Positions 1 to 8,496 are shown, numbered from the stretch's first letter. The stretch is DNA of 17,548 nucleotides from RGDT01 sp964630925 (GCA_964630925.1 CAZVZK010000192.1:1-17548); one strand, 5' to 3'. Notes: generated by a model from the letters alone, not told the origin. Translations and numbers: made by a program.

Positions 1-40
1 GAACGCGAAATTTTCGGAGCAGGGGGGTGCCTGGGGGGGT

Positions 41-55
41 GCAATGCAATGCAAT
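41..55. repeat. Short tandem repeat (GCAAT x3)
   Basis: Three perfect copies of GCAAT lie in the non-coding stretch downstream of the first minus-strand gene. Just before them, two G-runs each ending in TGC (about 21-30 and 33-42) form a near-direct repeat. The 122 nt from the window edge to the stop codon of the first gene contain no gene that I can support. The overlapping plus-strand open frames there only mirror the minus-strand gene. The repeat has no known function. Confidence 0.6.
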
Positions 56-122
56 CCGCACAACCCCGAACATCCCACCTGTCTACTTCCGTCTCATTCC
101 CACACCCGCCTGGTCGGTTTCC

Positions 123-2987
123 TCACGAGAACGCCACACGCACGCGGCACAGGTCGTTCGGCCCCACGTCGATCATCACCGCGTCGCCCTCCACGGACGG
201 ATCGAGCAGCTCGTCCCCCTTGAGGTCCAGCGCCTTCGCCGACACCACGTCGCGCACGCAGCGCAGCGTCGCCTGCCCGCCGTGCCCCGCGATCTCCATG
301 AGCGTCGCCACCACGCCGTCCCCCTCCGCCGGACGCAGCGACGACAGCAGCACGTTGGGCATGTCGAGGTGGAACAGCCAGCCCGTCGGCCCGATGTGTG
401 GCGGCCCCTGCGTGCAGGCCACCACGGGGGCCGGGCTGGCGTGGCCCAGCGCCGTCTGCATCGGCTGCTCGCGGTCGATGGCGACGGCGATCTCGAACTC
501 GCGCGCCGTCTCGCCCTCGGTGATCAGGACCGTGTCGAGCATGCGTGAGCCGTGCCGCTGATGGAACGGCAGGCCCGCCGGCAGGATGACCGTGTTCGGC
601 CTGCCCACACGCACGTCCAGGAAGTCCGGCGTCTCGGGCCGCGTGGACGCCGTAAGGCTCGACAGCCCGCCGACGCCACGCAGGATCGGCACGCCCTCGT
701 CGCGCCAGGCGAATCGGCAGCCGAGGTACGCGTGCCACGGGTAGCCATCCGGCAGGGCCACCGGCTCGATCTCGATGCGCATCTCCAGCACGGGCCGGCC
801 CATCCACGCACGCAGACGCTGGCGGAATTTGGCGATGATCTGGCCCTCCTCGCCGATCACCTCGCCCTGCGTGGTGATCTCCCCCAGCGCCGCCCCGGCC
901 GTGAACGCCGCCGGGGCTGTCGCCCGCATCGTGCTGCCGGGGTTGTAGACGAGCTGCTGGCCGATGCGTCCCACGCGGTTACGCACGTCGCGCAGCGACT
1001 TCAGCCCGCCCGTCGCCGGATCGATCTCCGCCTCAAGGAACTCATTTCGCACCGTCCGCTCGTCGGCGGTCCGCAGGCGCGCCGCCGGGGCCGGCCCCGG
1101 CCCCGCGGGGCGCTGCACCCAGGCGAACCCCAGCGCCGGCACCTCCACCACCGCCCTGCCCGTGGACCCCTCGAGCTGGAACGCCTTGACCTCCTCGGTC
1201 AGCGCCACCGCGCCGGGGCAGTCGGGCAGCTCCGCAACGACACGCCGCTTGAACGAGCAGGGGTTCAGCACCAGCCAGCCGCGGTTGCCCATCTGCCCAC
1301 GCGCCACCAGCCGCTGGGCGAGCGCCTCCGCGGCGGCGGTGAGCAGCCCCGCCGTGTCCGCCGCCCCGCCACGCTCGAACGCCTCCTCTGCGGCGGTGAG
1401 GCGTTCACCCAGGCCCGCCCCGCCGCGCAGGGCGTGCAGGATGGCCGTGAACGTCCACGCCGCGTCGAGCTGGCGGCGCTGCCGCGTCACGCTCACGAAT
1501 TCGCTCACGGGGAACGGCGTCGGGAACTTCCGCCCCTGCCCCTCCTCCTGTGAGCCGGGGGGCGAGACGTCCCCCGGGCCCCCTGTTGGCGTCATCGTGC
1601 GTGCGGACAGGAAGTCGCAGGAGAAGTCATCGGGCGAGGCGGCGGCAGTGTAGTCGCCGGTCATCACCTCGCCGAAGTAGCCGGAGAGCGTGTCCCACTT
1701 GCCGAGGACGGGCGCCAGTCGTGTGAGGGCGATCCAGTCGCCGTACCAGATCGGCGCGGGCTTCTCGCGGTGCATGAGAGGCAGCGTGGCCGACTGGTCC
1801 TGCATGATCGTCTGGTGCAGGTGGTGCGCGACGTGGAAGTACGTCTGGGCAGAGTCCCCAGGTTGGGGCACGCGCGTGAAGCCGTCCACCTGCTTGCCGT
1901 CGTGCGACGGCCAGCTCACGATGGGCGCCGTGTGGCTCGGCACGAGCGAGTCGTCGAACGGCACGAGCAGGCAGCGCGGCACGCCGGACGATTGCAGCAG
2001 CAGCGGCAGCTGCGCGTGCAGCCCGCCCTTGCGCCGCCCGTACACCCGCAGATCGGCCCCCGTCAGCTCCTTGGTCACGCCGAGGCCGATGCGTAAGTTC
2101 GCGAGCTGCGACTCCAGCGGCAGGAGCAGCTCCTCGCGTTCGCGGTACGGCCCGCCGACCACCTCCGCGAGGTCCGACGGGCAGCGCTCTCGCAGCTGCG
2201 CCATGCGTTCCGGCTGCTCCTTCGCGATCCGCTCCAGCGTCTGCCCGCAGGCCAGCACGTTGACCGGCAGCCCGGCGTCGAAGGCCGCCGGCCACGGCCC
2301 GCCGTCGTCGGGGAGGTACAGGTCGATGACGTGGATCGCGACGGGGTAGACGACCTCGCGGGCGGCGAGGAGTTTCTCGGCGGCGGCCCGCAGCTTCTCG
2401 CCGGCGGGCCGGTCCGCCGCGACGGCCTCGACGGCGGCGGCGATGTCGGCGACCAGCTCCGGCGAGCCGAGGAGGTTCTCCTGCTGCATCGCCTCGAAAA
2501 GCGCCGTCAGGTGGGCGACGCCGAAGCCGATGCCGAAGAACGGCGTCGTCTGCTCCGCCGGCAGCTCGAACATCTTCCCGAGGAGCGCCACGTCCGGCCC
2601 GGCCGGCTGGTCTTCCGCCCCCTCGGCGCCCTCCTCCCGGATCGGGGCCGCCGCGAGGAGGGCCTCTCGCATGTTGGCGAGGGTCTCGTCCCAGTGCATG
2701 GTGGCGGTGAAGATGACGGCCCCGGCGGCGCGGGCGCGGTCCTGCCAGTCGTCGGCGAGCATGAGCGGCGGGTTATCGGGGATGGCGATGAGCAGGCCCG
2801 CCGACGGCTCCTCGTGGTCGTACGGCGACGCGAGGCGCGGCAGGCCCTCGGCGCAGGCCAGCGCCGCCGGGTGCCACAGGGCGCGCCAGCCGTGCAGGAA
2901 CGCGGCGATCTCCTCGTCGCCCAGGTAGAGCGTCGATTCCGTCGGCAGGCGGTAGGGCGTGAGCAGGATCGGCTGTCGTGGTGTCAT
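123..2987 (-). CDS. Large protein with GH38 (alpha-mannosidase) C-terminal-like domain
   Basis: This encodes 954 aa. I chose the ATG at 2987 because it begins a typical N-terminus (MTPRQPILLTPYRLPTES). The open frame continues another 354 codons upstream, but those residues are low-complexity Arg/Ala/Ser and lie antisense to the TPR gene. The C-terminal half resembles the beta-sandwich of GH38 alpha-mannosidases: an NPCSF segment near residue 575, then NEFLEAEIDPATGGLKSLRD from about residue 648, running to the end. I could not find the HxHxD-type metal site or the catalytic Asp motif of GH38 in the N-terminal half, so mannosidase activity is doubtful. A non-hydrolytic carbohydrate-binding role or a diverged active site is possible. 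I remember similar proteins in Planctomycetota. I see no signal peptide. The gene diverges from the TPR/Hsp70 operon. The reading frame is secure and the function is not. Confidence 0.88.
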   Translation of the reverse strand: MTPRQPILLTPYRLPTESTLYLGDEEIAAFLHGWRALWHPAALACAEGLPRLASPYDHEEPSAGLLIAIPDNPPLMLADDWQDRARAAGAVIFTATMHWDETLANMREALLAAAPIREEGAEGAEDQPAGPDVALLGKMFELPAEQTTPFFGIGFGVAHLTALFEAMQQENLLGSPELVADIAAAVEAVAADRPAGEKLRAAAEKLLAAREVVYPVAIHVIDLYLPDDGGPWPAAFDAGLPVNVLACGQTLERIAKEQPERMAQLRERCPSDLAEVVGGPYREREELLLPLESQLANLRIGLGVTKELTGADLRVYGRRKGGLHAQLPLLLQSSGVPRCLLVPFDDSLVPSHTAPIVSWPSHDGKQVDGFTRVPQPGDSAQTYFHVAHHLHQTIMQDQSATLPLMHREKPAPIWYGDWIALTRLAPVLGKWDTLSGYFGEVMTGDYTAAASPDDFSCDFLSARTMTPTGGPGDVSPPGSQEEGQGRKFPTPFPVSEFVSVTRQRRQLDAAWTFTAILHALRGGAGLGERLTAAEEAFERGGAADTAGLLTAAAEALAQRLVARGQMGNRGWLVLNPCSFKRRVVAELPDCPGAVALTEEVKAFQLEGSTGRAVVEVPALGFAWVQRPAGPGPAPAARLRTADERTVRNEFLEAEIDPATGGLKSLRDVRNRVGRIGQQLVYNPGSTMRATAPAAFTAGAALGEITTQGEVIGEEGQIIAKFRQRLRAWMGRPVLEMRIEIEPVALPDGYPWHAYLGCRFAWRDEGVPILRGVGGLSSLTASTRPETPDFLDVRVGRPNTVILPAGLPFHQRHGSRMLDTVLITEGETAREFEIAVAIDREQPMQTALGHASPAPVVACTQGPPHIGPTGWLFHLDMPNVLLSSLRPAEGDGVVATLMEIAGHGGQATLRCVRDVVSAKALDLKGDELLDPSVEGDAVMIDVGPNDLCRVRVAFS

Positions 2988-3005
2988 GCGGTGAGTGTAG
3001 CGGCC

Positions 3006-3035
3006 GGGACGGAGGGCGGCGTGTCTCCGTATCAT
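3006..3035 (+). promoter_or_regulatory. Possible sigma70-like promoter of the TPR/Hsp70 operon
   Basis: TATCAT (3030-3035) matches the -10 consensus at five of six positions. An 18-nt spacer separates it from GGGACG (3006-3011), a weak -35 with three of six matches. The 67-bp divergent gap leaves little room for alternatives. Transcription from about 3042 would give a very short leader carrying the ribosome binding site. The other convincing promoter of the window (17449-17478) has the same -10 and spacer. This is pattern matching only. Confidence 0.35.
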
Positions 3036-3054
3036 GGCCCGGGGAGGTGGACGC

Positions 3055-5340
3055 ATGGCGGGGAAGCACAAGAAGCCGGCGCCGTCCGGCGGCGACCTGG
3101 CTGGGCGCGTCGCCCGCGCGCGGGCCGAGGGCCGCACCATGCAGGCCCTCGACCTCGCACGGCAGCTCGCCAAGGCCGAGCCGACCGAGCAGAACAAGGC
3201 CCTCGTCTTCGACGTGTCGCTGGAGCGGGCGCGGCAGCTGCGTGGCCAGGGCCAGGCGCGCGACGCCGCCACCGTCGCCGACAACGCCGCCGCCCTCGGC
3301 GGGCCGCCCGAGCGGCTCGAGCGGGCCGTCGCCGAGCTGCTCGCCTGCGGCGCGCCCGAGCTGGCGGGCCGGCACCTCGCCGCGTTGCCCGAGGCACGCC
3401 GCGCCGCCTTCCTCCCGATGGCCGCCGACGCCGCCATCCTCTCCGGGGGTAAAGGATGCCCGCCGGCGTTGACGGGCGAGCTGGCCGCCGTCCGCGCCGC
3501 CTTCGCGCACCACGCCGCCGGGCGCGAGGCCGAGGCCCGCGAGGCCATGCGCCCCGTCGGCCTGTCGTCGCCGTTCGCCGAATGGCGTCTGCTCCTGCGC
3601 GGGTTGCAGGCGTACCACGCCAACGACGACGCCGGCGCCAACGAGGCGTGGCGGCGGCTGACACCGTCGCGCCTCCCCGCCCGCATCGCGGCCCCGTTCC
3701 GCTCGTCCATCGACGCCGAGTACCGCAAGGGCCTGCCGATGCCCGAGCAGGCCCGCAACGTCGCCATCCTGACCCGCGTCCAGGGGCCGACCCCGCGTGC
3801 CGACGCCGAACGCCTCCTGCGCCACCTGGCGGCCAACGAGCCGGACGAGGCGGTGCGCGTGGCGGCCTCCGTCCTGCCGGCCCTCCGGGCGTCGGCCCCG
3901 GCGCTCGCCGCCCGCTTCACCCGCGCCCTGTACTGGGCGGCGCTGGATGGCGGGCCGCACCTCGTCCGCCAGCTCCGCTCCTCCGTCGGGGCCGTCGAGG
4001 ACGACCCGTCCTTCAACCGCATCAACGCCATCGGCTGGGAGATGGGCAAGAGCTACCCCGAGGCCAACCGCCACTGGCTGGCCTACGCGAAGGAGATCGA
4101 GGCCGGCAAGGTGCCCCTTTCGCCGCGCGAGGCCGAGGCCGCCCGCGGCCTCATCTGGCTGCGCATGGGGCAGAACGCGGCCCAACTGCCGACGGAGAAG
4201 GAGATCGGCGAGCTGCCGGCGTTCATGCGCGAGTTCAGCCGCCACCTGGTGTGCGACCCGCCCGCCGAGGCCTGCTTCCGCGAGGCGATCCGGCTCCTGC
4301 CGGAGCACGACCCCGCCCACGACGGGCTGATCAACTTCCTCGGCCGCCTCGGGATGGCCGCCGAGGCCGCCGAGGCCGCCCGCGTCATGATCCGCCATCT
4401 GCCCGACAGCCTGTCGGCGCACCGACACCTCGGGCGGTATTGCGAGGAGACCGGCGACAGGGCCGGCGCCGTCACCCACCTGCGGGCGGCCCTCCGCCTC
4501 AAGCCGCTCGACGAGGTGACGCGCGCGGGCCTCGGCCACGCCCTGTTCCGGCACGCCGCCGACCTCGCGCCCGAGCAGGCCGGCCCCCTGTACGCCGAGG
4601 CGCGCGCCCTCTGCCCGCCCTGGCAGACGCCCGCCATCGACGCCTCGTGGTCGGCGCTGCTGACGAAGGCCGGCCGCGAGGACGAGGCCCGCGAACGCCT
4701 TGCCCTGGCCGCCGCCGCCGTGCCGGCGCCTCTCGTCCTGACGCACCTCCTCGTCGTGGAGTCGGCGCGGCACGGCTGGCCGGCGCCGGCCCGCAAGCCC
4801 CTCGTCGCCGACTTCAACGCCGGCGTGGCCCTGCCGCTCGCGCCCGCGGCCGCCTGCGCCCTGGCACGCAACGCCTCGCTGTTGAAGGTCATCGGCCCCA
4901 ACTACCACGGCGAGCAGGCCCACTGCAAGAAGGTGGCCGAGGCCGCCCTCGCCGCCGGCCTGGAGGGGCTGCCCGAGGAGGCGGTGGGCGGCCTGCTGGA
5001 GGCGATGCTGGACCTCGGCCCGCCTGTCCGCAAGATGTGGAACCTGTTGGACGACGCCGCCGCGCGCTTCCCCAAGTCGTACATGGTGCCGTACTGCGAG
5101 GCGCGGTTCGTGATGAAGGGCGACGAGCCCGACCCCGACACGCTCTGGCGCATCACCCCGCTCATCACGCGGACGCTCGACCTGGTGCGCCAGGCGCCGC
5201 CCTCGCCGCTCGCCACCCGCGTCCGCGAGGGGGCCGAGGCCCTCCAACGCATGATCGACGCGCTGGGCTTCGGAGGCCTCGACGATTTCGACTACGGCGA
5301 TGATGAGTACGAGGATGACGACTTCGATGACCCGTATTGA
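3055..5340 (+). CDS. TPR-repeat protein with acidic C-terminal tail, first gene of Hsp70 operon
   Basis: This encodes 761 aa. I prefer the ATG at 3055 because GGGGAGGTGG lies just upstream of it. An in-frame ATG at 3034 overlaps the putative -10 and has no such site. The protein is almost entirely alpha-helical and Ala/Arg-rich. The clearest TPR-like pairs lie at about residues 420-520 (for example HRHLGRYCEETGDRAGAVTH followed by a second helix), and degenerate repeats probably fill the rest. I see no signal peptide or membrane segment, so it is likely cytoplasmic. The last 20 residues are almost all Asp, Glu, Tyr and Phe (DDFDYGDDEYEDDDFDDPY), a charged disordered tail. TPR proteins often bind chaperones. 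Its position 9 nt before the J-domain gene suggests a client adaptor or cochaperone of the Hsp70 encoded downstream. That role is inferred. Confidence 0.9.
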   Translation: MAGKHKKPAPSGGDLAGRVARARAEGRTMQALDLARQLAKAEPTEQNKALVFDVSLERARQLRGQGQARDAATVADNAAALGGPPERLERAVAELLACGAPELAGRHLAALPEARRAAFLPMAADAAILSGGKGCPPALTGELAAVRAAFAHHAAGREAEAREAMRPVGLSSPFAEWRLLLRGLQAYHANDDAGANEAWRRLTPSRLPARIAAPFRSSIDAEYRKGLPMPEQARNVAILTRVQGPTPRADAERLLRHLAANEPDEAVRVAASVLPALRASAPALAARFTRALYWAALDGGPHLVRQLRSSVGAVEDDPSFNRINAIGWEMGKSYPEANRHWLAYAKEIEAGKVPLSPREAEAARGLIWLRMGQNAAQLPTEKEIGELPAFMREFSRHLVCDPPAEACFREAIRLLPEHDPAHDGLINFLGRLGMAAEAAEAARVMIRHLPDSLSAHRHLGRYCEETGDRAGAVTHLRAALRLKPLDEVTRAGLGHALFRHAADLAPEQAGPLYAEARALCPPWQTPAIDASWSALLTKAGREDEARERLALAAAAVPAPLVLTHLLVVESARHGWPAPARKPLVADFNAGVALPLAPAAACALARNASLLKVIGPNYHGEQAHCKKVAEAALAAGLEGLPEEAVGGLLEAMLDLGPPVRKMWNLLDDAAARFPKSYMVPYCEARFVMKGDEPDPDTLWRITPLITRTLDLVRQAPPSPLATRVREGAEALQRMIDALGFGGLDDFDYGDDEYEDDDFDDPY

Positions 5341-5349
5341 GGGAGGACG

Positions 5350-5640
5350 ATGGCCGACCCCCACGAGGTTCTGGGCCTGCCGCGCGACGCGACGGACGAG
5401 GCCATCCGCGCCCGCTACCTGGAGCTGGTGAAGCGGCACACGCCGGAGCGCGACCCCGAACGCTTCGCCGCCGTCCGCGCCGCCTACGAGTCGCTCAAGG
5501 ACGTGGTGGCGCGGGTGAAGTCGCGCCTCCTCACGCCCGGCGAGGACACCCTGGAGGGGGCGTTGGACGGCGCGTCCCTGCCCTCGCCGCGCCGGCGTCT
5601 GAGCCTGGACCAGCTCATCTCGATGGTCGCCAAGCCATGA
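5350..5640 (+). CDS. Short J-domain protein lacking a canonical HPD motif
   Basis: This encodes 96 aa. The ATG follows GGGAGGA by only three bases. Residues 1-52 fit a J-domain: DPHEVLGLPRDATDEAIRAR (3-22, helices I and II), LELVKRH, then RFAAVRAAYESLKD (helix III). The HPD tripeptide that couples J-proteins to Hsp70 ATPase is replaced: His30 is followed by Thr31-Pro32-Glu33. There is no Gly/Phe region, zinc finger or C-terminal substrate domain. The rest is a short tail with RRRLSLDQLISMV. It overlaps the GrpE gene by ATGA and lies in one operon with an Hsp70, so it is probably a dedicated partner. Without the Asp it may couple differently or only recruit the Hsp70. J-fold assignment is confident; activity is uncertain. 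Confidence 0.88.
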   Translation: MADPHEVLGLPRDATDEAIRARYLELVKRHTPERDPERFAAVRAAYESLKDVVARVKSRLLTPGEDTLEGALDGASLPSPRRRLSLDQLISMVAKP

Positions 5641-6308
5641 GCCCCGAGGAGACACGCCGCGTGCTGGCGGACTTCGAAGCCTGGCTGGGCGACGCGGCGC
5701 GGGCCGGCGACGCCCCGCCCCCGGCCGCCCCGTTCGACGTGGCCGGCGTGCTGGGGCAATTCGTCGCGCTGCGCCAGGAGGTGAACCTCCAGACGCGCGC
5801 CGTCCGCGCCCAGCAGGAGCAGGCGGCGGCGGCGCTGGACGCCGTCGCCCGCCAGCGTGGCCCCGACCCGGCGGATGCGGCGCGGCCCTTGCTCCTGGCG
5901 CTGGTCGAGGCCCACGACGCGCTGGCGCTGGCCGGCCGCGAGGTGGCCCGCCAGCGGGAGGCCGTGCTGGCCGAGCTGGAGGCCACGCCCCCGCCCCCCG
6001 GCTTCTGGGCGCGGCTGTTCGGGGCCGCCCCGCCACGCCCGCCGGAGGCGGGCAAGCTGCGGGGCGTGCTGGACGGGCTGGTGAAGGGCTACGAGATGGG
6101 GCTGGCACGCCTGGAGCGCGCGCTGGCGCGGCACGGGGTCGAGCCGGTCGAGGCCGTCGGCAGGCCGTTCGACCCCGAGCGGATGGAGGCGCTGGAGCCG
6201 GTGGACGCGCCGGGCCGCCCCAGGGGCGAGGTGGCGGAGGAGGTCAGGCGCGGCTGGGCGTGGCAGGGCCGTGTGTTGCGGTTCGCCCAGGTGCGGGTGG
6301 CGCGCTGA
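5637..6308 (+). CDS. grpE: GrpE-family nucleotide exchange factor
   Basis: This encodes 223 aa, starting at the ATG that overlaps the stop of the J-domain gene (ATGA at 5637-5640). An upstream extension of the frame lies antisense to nothing real and only shadows the J gene. After a proline-rich stretch near residues 25-30, a helical, coiled-coil-prone region (FVALRQEVNLQTRAVRAQQE and following) matches the GrpE dimerisation helix. The C-terminal beta domain is recognisable: PFDPERMEAL, then a GEV segment, then a final VLRFAQVRVA, equivalent to the conserved 'RPAxVxVA' ending. GrpE releases ADP from Hsp70. Here it lies 16 nt before the Hsp70 gene and is probably dedicated to it. The family is well supported, though divergent from housekeeping GrpE. 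Confidence 0.9.
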   Translation: MSPEETRRVLADFEAWLGDAARAGDAPPPAAPFDVAGVLGQFVALRQEVNLQTRAVRAQQEQAAAALDAVARQRGPDPADAARPLLLALVEAHDALALAGREVARQREAVLAELEATPPPPGFWARLFGAAPPRPPEAGKLRGVLDGLVKGYEMGLARLERALARHGVEPVEAVGRPFDPERMEALEPVDAPGRPRGEVAEEVRRGWAWQGRVLRFAQVRVAR

Positions 6309-6324
6309 ACGCGGGGAGGCGGAC

Positions 6325-8103
6325 GTGGACGTGATCGTCGGCATCGACCTGGGCACGACCAACAGCGAGATCGCGTATGTGCGCGACGGCCAGCCGCACG
6401 TCTTCGAGGAGGACGGCGACGCCCTGCTGCCGTCGGTGGTCGGGCTATCGGAGGACGGCAAGTTGCTCGTGGGGCGGGCGGCACGCAACCAGTACGCCCT
6501 CGCCCCGGAGCGCACCATCAAGTCGATCAAGCGTCAGATGGGGCAGGACGTGACGGTCCCGCTCGGCGAGAAGGCGTACAGGCCGCAGGAGATCTCGGCG
6601 CTGATCCTGCGCCGGCTCAAGGAGCGGGCGGAGGCCCGCCTCGGGCACGCCGTCGAGAAGGCCGTCATCACGGTGCCGGCGTACTTCAACGACACGCAGC
6701 GCCAGGCGACGCGCGAGGCCGGGCGTCTGGCCGGCCTCGACGTGGTGCGCATCATCAACGAGCCGACGGCGGCGAGCCTCACCTACGAGCCGAAGGTCGA
6801 GGGGCTGCGCCGCCTCCTCGTCTACGACCTCGGCGGCGGCACATTCGACGTGTCCATCGTCAAGGCGGAGGCCGGCGTCGTCGAGGTGCTGTCGAGCCAC
6901 GGCGACACGAAGCTCGGCGGCGATGACTTCGACGAATTGCTCCTGGAGCACCTGCGGGACGGCTTCGAGGCGGAGCACAAGATCGACCTGGGGAAGATGC
7001 CGGCGGCGCGGGCGCGGCTGCTGCGCGCGGCGGAGGACGCCAAGAAGGAGCTGTCGTCGGCGCCGTTCGCTCGAGTGCAGGAGGAGTTCATCGCCGAGAA
7101 GGAGGGCCGGGCGCTGCACCTGGAGGCGGAGGTGAGCCGCGACCAGTACGAGGAGATGATCCGCCCGCTGCTGGCGCGGACGATGGAGTGCGTGCAGCGG
7201 GCGCTGGACGACGCCCACCTGACGGCGCCGGCCATCGACGAGGTGATCCTGGTGGGAGGCAGCACGCGGACGCCGCTGGTGCGCCGCCTGCTGGAGGAGC
7301 GGCTGGACCGCGTGCCGCGCTCGGAGGTCAACCCGGACCTGTGCGTGGCCCTGGGGGCGGCGATCCAGGGGGCGATCATCGCCGGGCAGGACGTGGGGGC
7401 GGTGCTGGTGGACATCACCCCGCACTCGCTGGGCATCCGCTCGACGATCCGCGGGATGGGCTTCGAGTTCCCGCACCACATGGCGCGGATCATCGCTCGG
7501 AACACGCCGCTGCCGGCGAACGAGAGCGAGGTGTTCTTTACGAGTTACGACGGGCAACGCGAGGTGGACGTCGAGGTGTTCCAGGGCGAGGACGAGGACG
7601 TGCGCCGCAACCACCGCATCGGCAACGTGCGCGTGGTGGGCCTGGCGGACGTGGAGCGCGGCAACCCCATCGTGGTGCGGCTGGAGCTGTCGCTGGACGG
7701 GACGTTGCAGGTGTCGGCGCGGGAGCGGGCGACCGGTCTGCAGCGGCAGGCGACGATGCAGAACGCCCTGGCGGACTTCGTGCGCGAGGGGCGGCCCGAG
7801 GCGGAGGCCCGCCTGCACGAGCTGTGGCGCGAAACGACGGCCCCCCCGCCCGCGCCGCCGGCCCCGATGCCGGAGGAGGCGCCTGTGGCCCCGGCGGCGC
7901 CGAGCACGGCCCGCGAAGGCGTGCAGGCGCGGGCGCTGATGGAGAAGGCGGAGCGCCTGCTGCCGTCGGCGTCGGAGAAGGACCAGGAGGAGGTGAAGCG
8001 TCTGGCGGCGGCGTTGCGGACGGCGCTGGAGGGCGGGGACCACGCGGCGATCGCGTCGGCGTCGGGGGCCCTGGCGGACGTGCTGTTCTACCTGGAGGGG
8101 TGA
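6325..8103 (+). CDS. Hsp70-family chaperone (short DnaK/HscC-like)
   Basis: This encodes 592 aa from a GTG at 6325, five bases after GGAGG. The longer frame start at 6271 lies inside grpE and gives no Hsp70-like residues. The ATPase domain (about 1-355) has the phosphate-1 motif GIDLGTTNSE (6-15), VITVPAYFNDTQRQATREAG, INEPTAASLTY, the phosphate-2 motif VYDLGGGTFDVS (166-177) and the adenosine motif ILVGGSTRTP. Between about residues 66 and 92 it lacks the roughly 24-residue insertion of Gram-negative DnaK and instead resembles the Firmicute form. The linker AVLVDITPHSLGI (359-371) replaces DnaK's VLLLDVTPLSLGI. The beta substrate domain runs to about 490. A Pro/Ala linker (about 506-527) leads to a short helical lid ending FYLEG. 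It is a stand-alone Hsp70 in its own operon, probably not the housekeeping DnaK. Confidence 0.95.
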   Translation: MDVIVGIDLGTTNSEIAYVRDGQPHVFEEDGDALLPSVVGLSEDGKLLVGRAARNQYALAPERTIKSIKRQMGQDVTVPLGEKAYRPQEISALILRRLKERAEARLGHAVEKAVITVPAYFNDTQRQATREAGRLAGLDVVRIINEPTAASLTYEPKVEGLRRLLVYDLGGGTFDVSIVKAEAGVVEVLSSHGDTKLGGDDFDELLLEHLRDGFEAEHKIDLGKMPAARARLLRAAEDAKKELSSAPFARVQEEFIAEKEGRALHLEAEVSRDQYEEMIRPLLARTMECVQRALDDAHLTAPAIDEVILVGGSTRTPLVRRLLEERLDRVPRSEVNPDLCVALGAAIQGAIIAGQDVGAVLVDITPHSLGIRSTIRGMGFEFPHHMARIIARNTPLPANESEVFFTSYDGQREVDVEVFQGEDEDVRRNHRIGNVRVVGLADVERGNPIVVRLELSLDGTLQVSARERATGLQRQATMQNALADFVREGRPEAEARLHELWRETTAPPPAPPAPMPEEAPVAPAAPSTAREGVQARALMEKAERLLPSASEKDQEEVKRLAAALRTALEGGDHAAIASASGALADVLFYLEG

Positions 8104-8104
8104 G

Positions 8105-8392
8105 GTGATCCACTGCCCCGCCTGCCGGGCGGACAACGCGGAGGGCCCGGCGTGCCGCCGCTGCAAGGCCGACCTGTCGCCCCTGTTCGCCCTGGAGGCG
8201 GACCGTGCGTCCGCGCTGGCGGCGGCGCGCGGGGCGTTGGCCGCCGGCGAGGCCGGGGCGGCGCTGGCGGCGGCGTTGCGTGCCGACATGCTGCGGCGGG
8301 ACGAGGCGTCGAGGCGCCTGGCGGCGGCATGCGCGTTGGCGGCGCGGGATTTCGCGCTGGCGTGGCGGCTGTACCGCGAGGGGGCGCGTTGA
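8105..8392 (+). CDS. Small zinc-ribbon protein at end of Hsp70 operon
   Basis: This encodes 95 aa from a GTG at 8105, one base after the Hsp70 stop and six bases after GGAGG. The N-terminus is a four-cysteine zinc knuckle with two CxxC pairs (Cys4/Cys7 and Cys17/Cys20) inside IHCPACRADNAEGPACRRCK. The remaining 70 residues are Ala/Arg-rich helices that look like one or two degenerate TPR-type hairpins (DRASALAAARGALAAGEAGA, then DEASRRLAAACALAARDFAL). It has no membrane segment. Tight coupling to the Hsp70 gene suggests a helper or adaptor of that chaperone, perhaps acting with the TPR protein. I do not know a named family for it. Confidence 0.8.
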   Translation: MIHCPACRADNAEGPACRRCKADLSPLFALEADRASALAAARGALAAGEAGAALAAALRADMLRRDEASRRLAAACALAARDFALAWRLYREGAR

Positions 8393-8442
8393 CGAAACCT
8401 CCGCGCCCTGCGAACATGGAGGTGGGAGGTCGCCACATCGTC

Positions 8443-8471
8443 GTGGGGGAGCCTTCGGCCTGTTGCCCCAC
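8443..8471 (+). other. Weak hairpin between the Hsp70 operon and the next gene
   Basis: GTGGGG (8443-8448) and CCCCAC (8466-8471) pair as a six-base stem, with a small inner GCC-TTC-GGC. It lies in the 104-nt gap after the zinc-ribbon gene. It could end operon transcripts, but no T-tract follows, so a terminator is only a possibility. A second weak pair, ACCTCC/GGAGGT, lies at 8397-8422. Confidence 0.25.
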
Positions 8472-8496
8472 ACCCGCAGGACGCAGGAGCGCGCCA

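Noticed and set aside
2988..4049. Upstream extension of the GH38-like frame
   Set aside because: The 354 extra residues lie antisense to the TPR gene and are compositionally biased. The ATG at 2987 starts a normal protein.
2773..6108. Very long minus-strand open frame (about 1100 codons) opposite the TPR/J/GrpE genes
   Set aside because: Its protein is low-complexity Arg/Gly/Pro/Ala, it runs across three real genes on the other strand, and it arises from high GC at third codon positions.
6445..8436. Long minus-strand frame opposite the Hsp70 gene
   Set aside because: It mirrors a clear Hsp70 and reads as His/Arg-rich nonsense.
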